A DNA stretch of 64,000 nt from Bacillus sp. RO3. Its GTDB lineage: Bacteria; Bacillota; Bacilli; Bacillales; Bacillaceae_B. Under the pieces are notes generated by a model. The model saw nothing but the letters and a program-made list of their open reading frames with translations, ran no database searches and had not been told where the DNA came from. Made by a program: the position numbers and the translations under genes. Within the stretch, counting starts at the first letter, position 1; every line of letters starts with the position of its first letter. The stretch spans positions 248,001 to 312,000 of the forward strand of contig NZ_JAAXCV010000030.1 of assembly GCF_012911895.1 (NCBI RefSeq), in the 5' to 3' direction. Positions 60,560 to 64,000 of this stretch are shown piece by piece.

Positions 60560-60730
60560 ATGTTAAACGCATTCACTCAAAAGACAAGAACCATCATAAA
60601 AGAATTAGAAAATGGTGAGGGATGGATCGTTTCTTCGATGCAATGGATACTCCGGATCGTACTGCTTACTTTCTTAATCATAAGTGTCCCTGTTTTCCTG
60701 TATATCATGTGGCTTATTCCTTCTCTTTAA
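60560..60730 (+). CDS. Small single-pass membrane peptide
   Basis: A 56-residue peptide: a polar N-terminus (LNAFTQKTRTIIKELENGEG) and one hydrophobic helix (IVLLTFLIISVPVFLYIMW). GAGGAGAG precedes the ATG at 60560. The 3' end overlaps the convergent yodN stop by 17 bases. Size and ribosome binding site suggest it is real. Function unknown. Confidence 0.6.
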   Translation: MLNAFTQKTRTIIKELENGEGWIVSSMQWILRIVLLTFLIISVPVFLYIMWLIPSL

Positions 60731-61373
60731 CGATGGATTGGGAATTAGTGTGCTTTTTTAATTGCTCAAGCACATAATCCATCTTATTCTTATATTTTGT
60801 ATCCTGAAAAAGCAAATACAGCGCTTTGTAATCATTATAATGATCAAGAAGCTGATCAATCCAGCTTGGTTTAGGGGACGTTGATGAATGAAGCAATTTT
60901 GTCTTGCCTTCTTTTTTTTGTGGAAATACAAATCCATATTTCTTGATAAAGGCTTCTGCCTGCTCTTCATCTGCAACTAATGTGATTTCTTCTTCGTCTG
61001 CTTCCAGCCACTCGCCATCTGTGATTCTCATTAACTCATAAATGACATCTTCCCAGGCATCATCTTTATAGCGCCAAATTTCCGTCCTGAAGCCTACCAC
61101 TTTAAAGAGATCCTCATCATATCCCTTGACCATGACAAGATCGCCAAATAGAAATTTATATTCTATATCTATTTGTTCCTGTTCAAAAATGTATCCTTCA
61201 TAAGAATCAAGCAATTCTAATGCCTTCTCCTTGAATAGTCCTTCACTTTCGTTTACCTCATATAAAAACTCCCCGTCGAGTTTTTTTATATCAGTAATTT
61301 TACCGACTGTACCATAAATCGTTACGACTACTGTTTCCCCTACTCTAAATTTAGGCTCTTTTCGTTTCTTCAT
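60714..61373 (-). CDS. yodN: YodN-like protein
   Basis: A 219-residue soluble protein. A beta-rich N-terminal part (KFRVGETVVVTIYGTVGKIT, VNESEGLFKEKALELLD) resembles a small SH3/tudor-type domain; a second segment has FKVVGFRTEIWRYKDD and LMRITDGEWLEADEEE. B. subtilis YodN has the same size and place in the yod cluster. GGTGAGGGGAG precedes the ATG at 61371-61373. Function unknown. Confidence 0.75.
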   Translation of the reverse strand: MKKRKEPKFRVGETVVVTIYGTVGKITDIKKLDGEFLYEVNESEGLFKEKALELLDSYEGYIFEQEQIDIEYKFLFGDLVMVKGYDEDLFKVVGFRTEIWRYKDDAWEDVIYELMRITDGEWLEADEEEITLVADEEQAEAFIKKYGFVFPQKKEGKTKLLHSSTSPKPSWIDQLLDHYNDYKALYLLFQDTKYKNKMDYVLEQLKKHTNSQSIVKEKE

Positions 61374-61462
61374 TCTCCCCTCACCCTTAATCGCCTTTTT
61401 TATATGATATGCAATTACAACCATATCGGTATACACGATTGCATCACTCTTTTTCTAAGGAG

Positions 61463-61499
61463 AAAAAAAGACCGACATAGTGAGAACATATGTCAGTCC
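61463..61499 (-). terminator. Terminator after yozE
   Basis: On the minus strand GACtGACATA pairs with TATGTCgGTC, followed by seven T. It lies just after the yozE stop. Confidence 0.88.
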
Positions 61500-61519
61500 G
61501 GTAGATAGAGATATTTAGT

Positions 61520-61744
61520 CTATTCTTTTTCATCTAATAGATACTGCTCCCATGCAAGGTCGAAAATGGACATACTTTCAAGATAATAGCCATTCATTTC
61601 AAGATAAGAACTGACCTCATGATAAGCTTGAGATTGTTTAGGAAAGCTATGGTCATCATAAGCTGAATTGGCAAATCGGGTTAATTCATCCCTGGCAGTC
61701 GGCTGCCTGTATTTCATTAAATAATGATAAAAGGATTTTTTCAT
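61520..61744 (-). CDS. yozE: YozE-family (SAM-like) protein
   Basis: A 74-residue helical protein beginning KKSFYHYLMKYRQP and containing ELTRFANSAYDDHSFPKQS and DLAWEQYL, the YozE pattern. The fold is SAM-like. ATG at 61742-61744 with AGGTGG upstream. Function unknown. It precedes a terminator and lies between yokU and yodN as in B. subtilis. Confidence 0.88.
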   Translation of the reverse strand: MKKSFYHYLMKYRQPTARDELTRFANSAYDDHSFPKQSQAYHEVSSYLEMNGYYLESMSIFDLAWEQYLLDEKE

Positions 61745-61852
61745 ATTTTCCACCTATCCCTGTCTTTTCTTTTCTAAAAGGATAGCGGAAGAAAATGAAT
61801 TCGTAAAGTTTTTGCTTCTAATAGAAGATTCTCAATCATGAAACATCCTGGA

Positions 61853-62143
61853 CTAGAATCGAAAGTAATTTTTTTTCAAAAATCGAGGATGGTCCATTAA
61901 TTTTGTATAGGTGATTACTTTGTCGATCGATTTGGTATCAATCAACATGAGTTGATCCTCAATTTCGTTGATGACCGCCTCTTCTTGATATTCCATTCCG
62001 CAATGGCTGCAGGAAACGCTTGGGACGCCTGTGATCTGAATCGCTCGTGAGCCATCGGGAAGTTCCCAAAAAACGTTGGATTGACTATCATTGGCCGTCT
62101 TTTCTTCACACCAGTCGCATCGTTTCAATGAGGATTTACCCAT
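61853..62143 (-). CDS. yokU: YokU-family zinc-finger protein
   Basis: A 96-residue protein with two CxxC pairs, RCDWCEE and SCSHCGMEY, and the GVPSVSC motif, typical of the MqsA/YgiT-like N-terminal zinc domain of YokU. The helical tail (MLIDTKSIDKVITYTKLM) ends basic and aromatic (NYFRF). Its ATG overlaps the kamA stop by eight bases, so translation is coupled to kamA. In B. subtilis yokU is also adjacent to kamA. Function unproven. Confidence 0.85.
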   Translation of the reverse strand: MGKSSLKRCDWCEEKTANDSQSNVFWELPDGSRAIQITGVPSVSCSHCGMEYQEEAVINEIEDQLMLIDTKSIDKVITYTKLMDHPRFLKKNYFRF

Positions 62144-63563
62144 TGGACTTTTCTTCCTTGTCTTCATTCTTATCCTGCTTCATTTTCGACAGCATCGCTT
62201 TGTGCTTCTTTTCCTTAAGCTGATCCCTTTTGCCTCTGAAGTCTTTAAGGGAATTATGCTCAGGGTTTTCCTCATATTCTCTCCTTCGCTCCAACCGTTT
62301 TAATCCACTAGGTGTAAGAGAAGAATGCGTTTGGTTCATCAAACCTGCGATCCCAATGGCAGGTTCTTTGATTTCCTCATCGTGGTACACTTCTTTAAAG
62401 TAGTCATCTGCCCTTCCTGGCACGTATTCTTCTGGTTCCGGATAAGTGGAGATAACTCCTTCGAAATTTCGGACTACGACTTTTGAAGCACTTTGGGAAA
62501 TGAGATAATTTGGTTGCAAGGAAATTTTCCCTCCACCTCCGGGTGCATCCAGCACGAAAGTCGGGACTGCATAACCCGATGTATGTCCCCGTAACCCTTC
62601 AATAATTTCTAAGCCTTTGGAAACGGGTGCCCTGAAATGTCCGATCCCTTCTGATAAGTCGCATTGATAAATATAGTATGGCCGTACACGAATCTTGACA
62701 AGATCGTGCATGAGCTTTTTCATGATTCCCACACTGTCATTTATACCGGCAAGAATAACCGCTTGATTCCCTACCGGAACCCCTGCATCTACGAGCATCT
62801 CACACGCTTTCTTGGATTCTTCGGTGATTTCGATGGATGTATTAAAGTGAGTATTCAACCAAACCGGATGATATTTCTTTAGTATTTGACACAGATTCTC
62901 TGTAATCCGTTGGGGAAACACGACAGGTGCTCTCGTGCCAATCCGGATGATTTCAACATGTGGGATTTCTCTTAAGTTCTTTAAGATGTACTCGAGAATT
63001 TGATCATTTATCAAAAGGCCATCTCCCCCAGAGAGAAGGACGTCCCTTACACTTGGTGTCTCCCTGATATATTCAATGGCTGCATCGAGCTGCTTCTTTG
63101 GTACACCCATTCCGATTTGTCCTGAAAACCTTCTTCTCGTACAGTAACGGCAATACATCGAGCATTGATTGGTTACAAGAAACAATACCCTGTCCGGATA
63201 TCTGTGAGTCAGCCCTGGAACAGGAGAATCTTCATCTTCATGTAAAGGATCCTCCAAGTCATATTTCGTTTTATGAATTTCCTGACCTATAGGAACAGAT
63301 TGCATCCGAATAGGGCAGCGGGGGTCTTCCTCGTTCATTAACCATGCATAATAAGGGGTTATATTAAGCGGGATGGTTTTAGTTGAAATCCTGACACCTT
63401 CTTCTTCTTCGGGAGTCAGGTTCACCACTTTCTTTAAGTCATCAAGGGTTCTGATGGTATTTGTGAGCTGCCATAACCAATTATTCCATTGCTCATCTGT
63501 TACGTCTTTCCATAGTTCAATTTCTTTCCAATCTCTTTTTGGTTTATAGAGATTCATTTTCAT
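62136..63563 (-). CDS. kamA: L-lysine 2,3-aminomutase
   Basis: A 475-residue radical-SAM, PLP-dependent enzyme turning L-lysine into beta-lysine. The iron-sulfur motif CSMYCRYC (Cys134, 138 and 141) is followed by TRRRFSG; the LSGGDGL SAM loop is present; the PLP lysine is in SASKVVVRNFEG. A charged C-terminal extension (from RRREYEENPEHN) is as in B. subtilis KamA (471). The ATG at 63561-63563 has GGTGGAG upstream. With the downstream-strand acetyltransferase gene it makes N-epsilon-acetyl-beta-lysine, a compatible solute (AblA role). Confidence 0.96.
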   Translation of the reverse strand: MKMNLYKPKRDWKEIELWKDVTDEQWNNWLWQLTNTIRTLDDLKKVVNLTPEEEEGVRISTKTIPLNITPYYAWLMNEEDPRCPIRMQSVPIGQEIHKTKYDLEDPLHEDEDSPVPGLTHRYPDRVLFLVTNQCSMYCRYCTRRRFSGQIGMGVPKKQLDAAIEYIRETPSVRDVLLSGGDGLLINDQILEYILKNLREIPHVEIIRIGTRAPVVFPQRITENLCQILKKYHPVWLNTHFNTSIEITEESKKACEMLVDAGVPVGNQAVILAGINDSVGIMKKLMHDLVKIRVRPYYIYQCDLSEGIGHFRAPVSKGLEIIEGLRGHTSGYAVPTFVLDAPGGGGKISLQPNYLISQSASKVVVRNFEGVISTYPEPEEYVPGRADDYFKEVYHDEEIKEPAIGIAGLMNQTHSSLTPSGLKRLERRREYEENPEHNSLKDFRGKRDQLKEKKHKAMLSKMKQDKNEDKEEKSNG

Positions 63564-63717
63564 TTTCTCCACCCACTTTACAAAAATATCTTTCAATCAG
63601 AATCCATTATTGAAGCTAATAAAACGCTGTAGATCCAGGAAAGGAAAACAAATAAACTTCTTTTGAACTAATGGATTTTAATCAGTATGGATTACTGGGG
63701 AACAGGATAATCAATAC

Positions 63718-64000
63718 TTACACTTCACTCAAATCTTTTTGCCAAATGTTCATGTCTTCCATTTTGTCAAAGATGATGCAGTTATTCGCCAATCTTCCCC
63801 CGTACCGATACCCAAGCTGCTGAAAAACGGCATTCATCCCAAAAGAAAGTGCCCTGGCTATCGTATAAGCACAGTAGATATTCCGCTCCTGCAATTCAGC
63901 TTCTAACTTTCGTATAAGGTGCTTCATATACCCTCCCTTGCGATGGGAAGTACGTGTAGCACAGTCTGTGAGTTCTGCATTTTTCCAGGTTGATGACACT
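63718..64000 (-). CDS. ablB: Beta-lysine N-acetyltransferase AblB/YodP, partial
   Basis: The C-terminal part of a GNAT protein cut by the window edge; about 94 residues are visible. It includes the acetyl-CoA loop region TSHRKGGYMKHLIRKLE (key part RKGGYMKHLI) and ARALSFGMNAVFQQLGYRYGG, ending in NCIIFDKMEDMNIW, typical of AblB. It acetylates beta-lysine at N-epsilon, the step after KamA. It lies upstream of kamA on the same strand (about 155 bases). In B. subtilis the gene is yodP. Confidence 0.88.
   Translation of the reverse strand, partial: VSSTWKNAELTDCATRTSHRKGGYMKHLIRKLEAELQERNIYCAYTIARALSFGMNAVFQQLGYRYGGRLANNCIIFDKMEDMNIWQKDLSEV

Noticed and set aside
1-64000. CRISPR arrays, prophage and tRNA clusters
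   Set aside because: No regularly spaced repeats, phage structural genes or tRNA structures seen.

Overview
The window looks like a chromosomal segment of a low-GC, endospore-forming Bacillaceae. The evidence is a GerA-type germinant receptor operon, Spo0M, CtpB, spore-type NHEJ (Ku and LigD), Shine-Dalgarno sites of the AGGAGG kind, and a gene order at 54.5-64 kb that follows the Bacillus subtilis yod region (yodJ, deoD, yodL, yozD, yodN, yozE, yokU, kamA, yodP). A four-gene C30-type xanthophyll tailoring operon suggests a pigmented, Rossellomorea-like Bacillus; that genus guess is inference. No rRNA, tRNA or CRISPR array was seen.

Layout. 0-5 kb: a duplicated small HTH gene (one copy decayed) among terminator-like hairpins, an unknown beta-rich protein with an internal duplication, a self-regulated tetR plus a membrane protein, and a decayed membrane-protein gene. 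5-10 kb: PAP2 phosphatase, divergent ku and ligD, dapF. 10-16.5 kb: a degenerate EAL/HDOD protein, a purine permease, and the riboflavin operon ribD-ribE-ribBA-ribH behind an FMN riboswitch and terminator. 16.5-25 kb: a copper-storage-like Cys-rich protein, patatin, a yxlEFG-type ABC operon without sigY, the uppP-dedA pair, an amidohydrolase, and a GNAT gene whose leader can fold into mutually exclusive hairpins ending at a sequestered ribosome binding site. 25-33 kb: a murG-like gene, the carotenoid operon, a MATE pump and an SDR. 33-39 kb is accessory: an Rhs toxin tail with its immunity-like gene, IS1182 and IS66 fragments around a pdaC-like deacetylase, and a CAP-domain secreted protein. 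39-46 kb: small unknowns, a yusO-mdrP-like drug efflux pair, a COG0523 metallochaperone operon, and an AlbA_2 protein. 46-54.5 kb: an LCP protein, ctpB, a YitT-family gene, and a five-gene germinant receptor operon with two B subunits and a D subunit. 54.5-64 kb: the yod-like region with small basic proteins, yodL, a kinase-spo0M operon and the N-epsilon-acetyl-beta-lysine (kamA/ablB) genes.

Functional themes: sporulation and germination (ger, ctpB, spo0M, ku/ligD), envelope lipid carrier and peptidoglycan work (uppP, dedA, murG, pdaC, LCP, VanY-type carboxypeptidase), pigment and osmolyte synthesis (crt operon, kamA/ablB), and vitamin supply (rib). The strongest candidate for something not yet described is the RNA leader at about 24385-24532. 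Next are the Rhs toxin/immunity remnant, the COG0523/Cys-rich/DUF2085 operon, and the His/Lys-rich peptide-kinase-spo0M operon.
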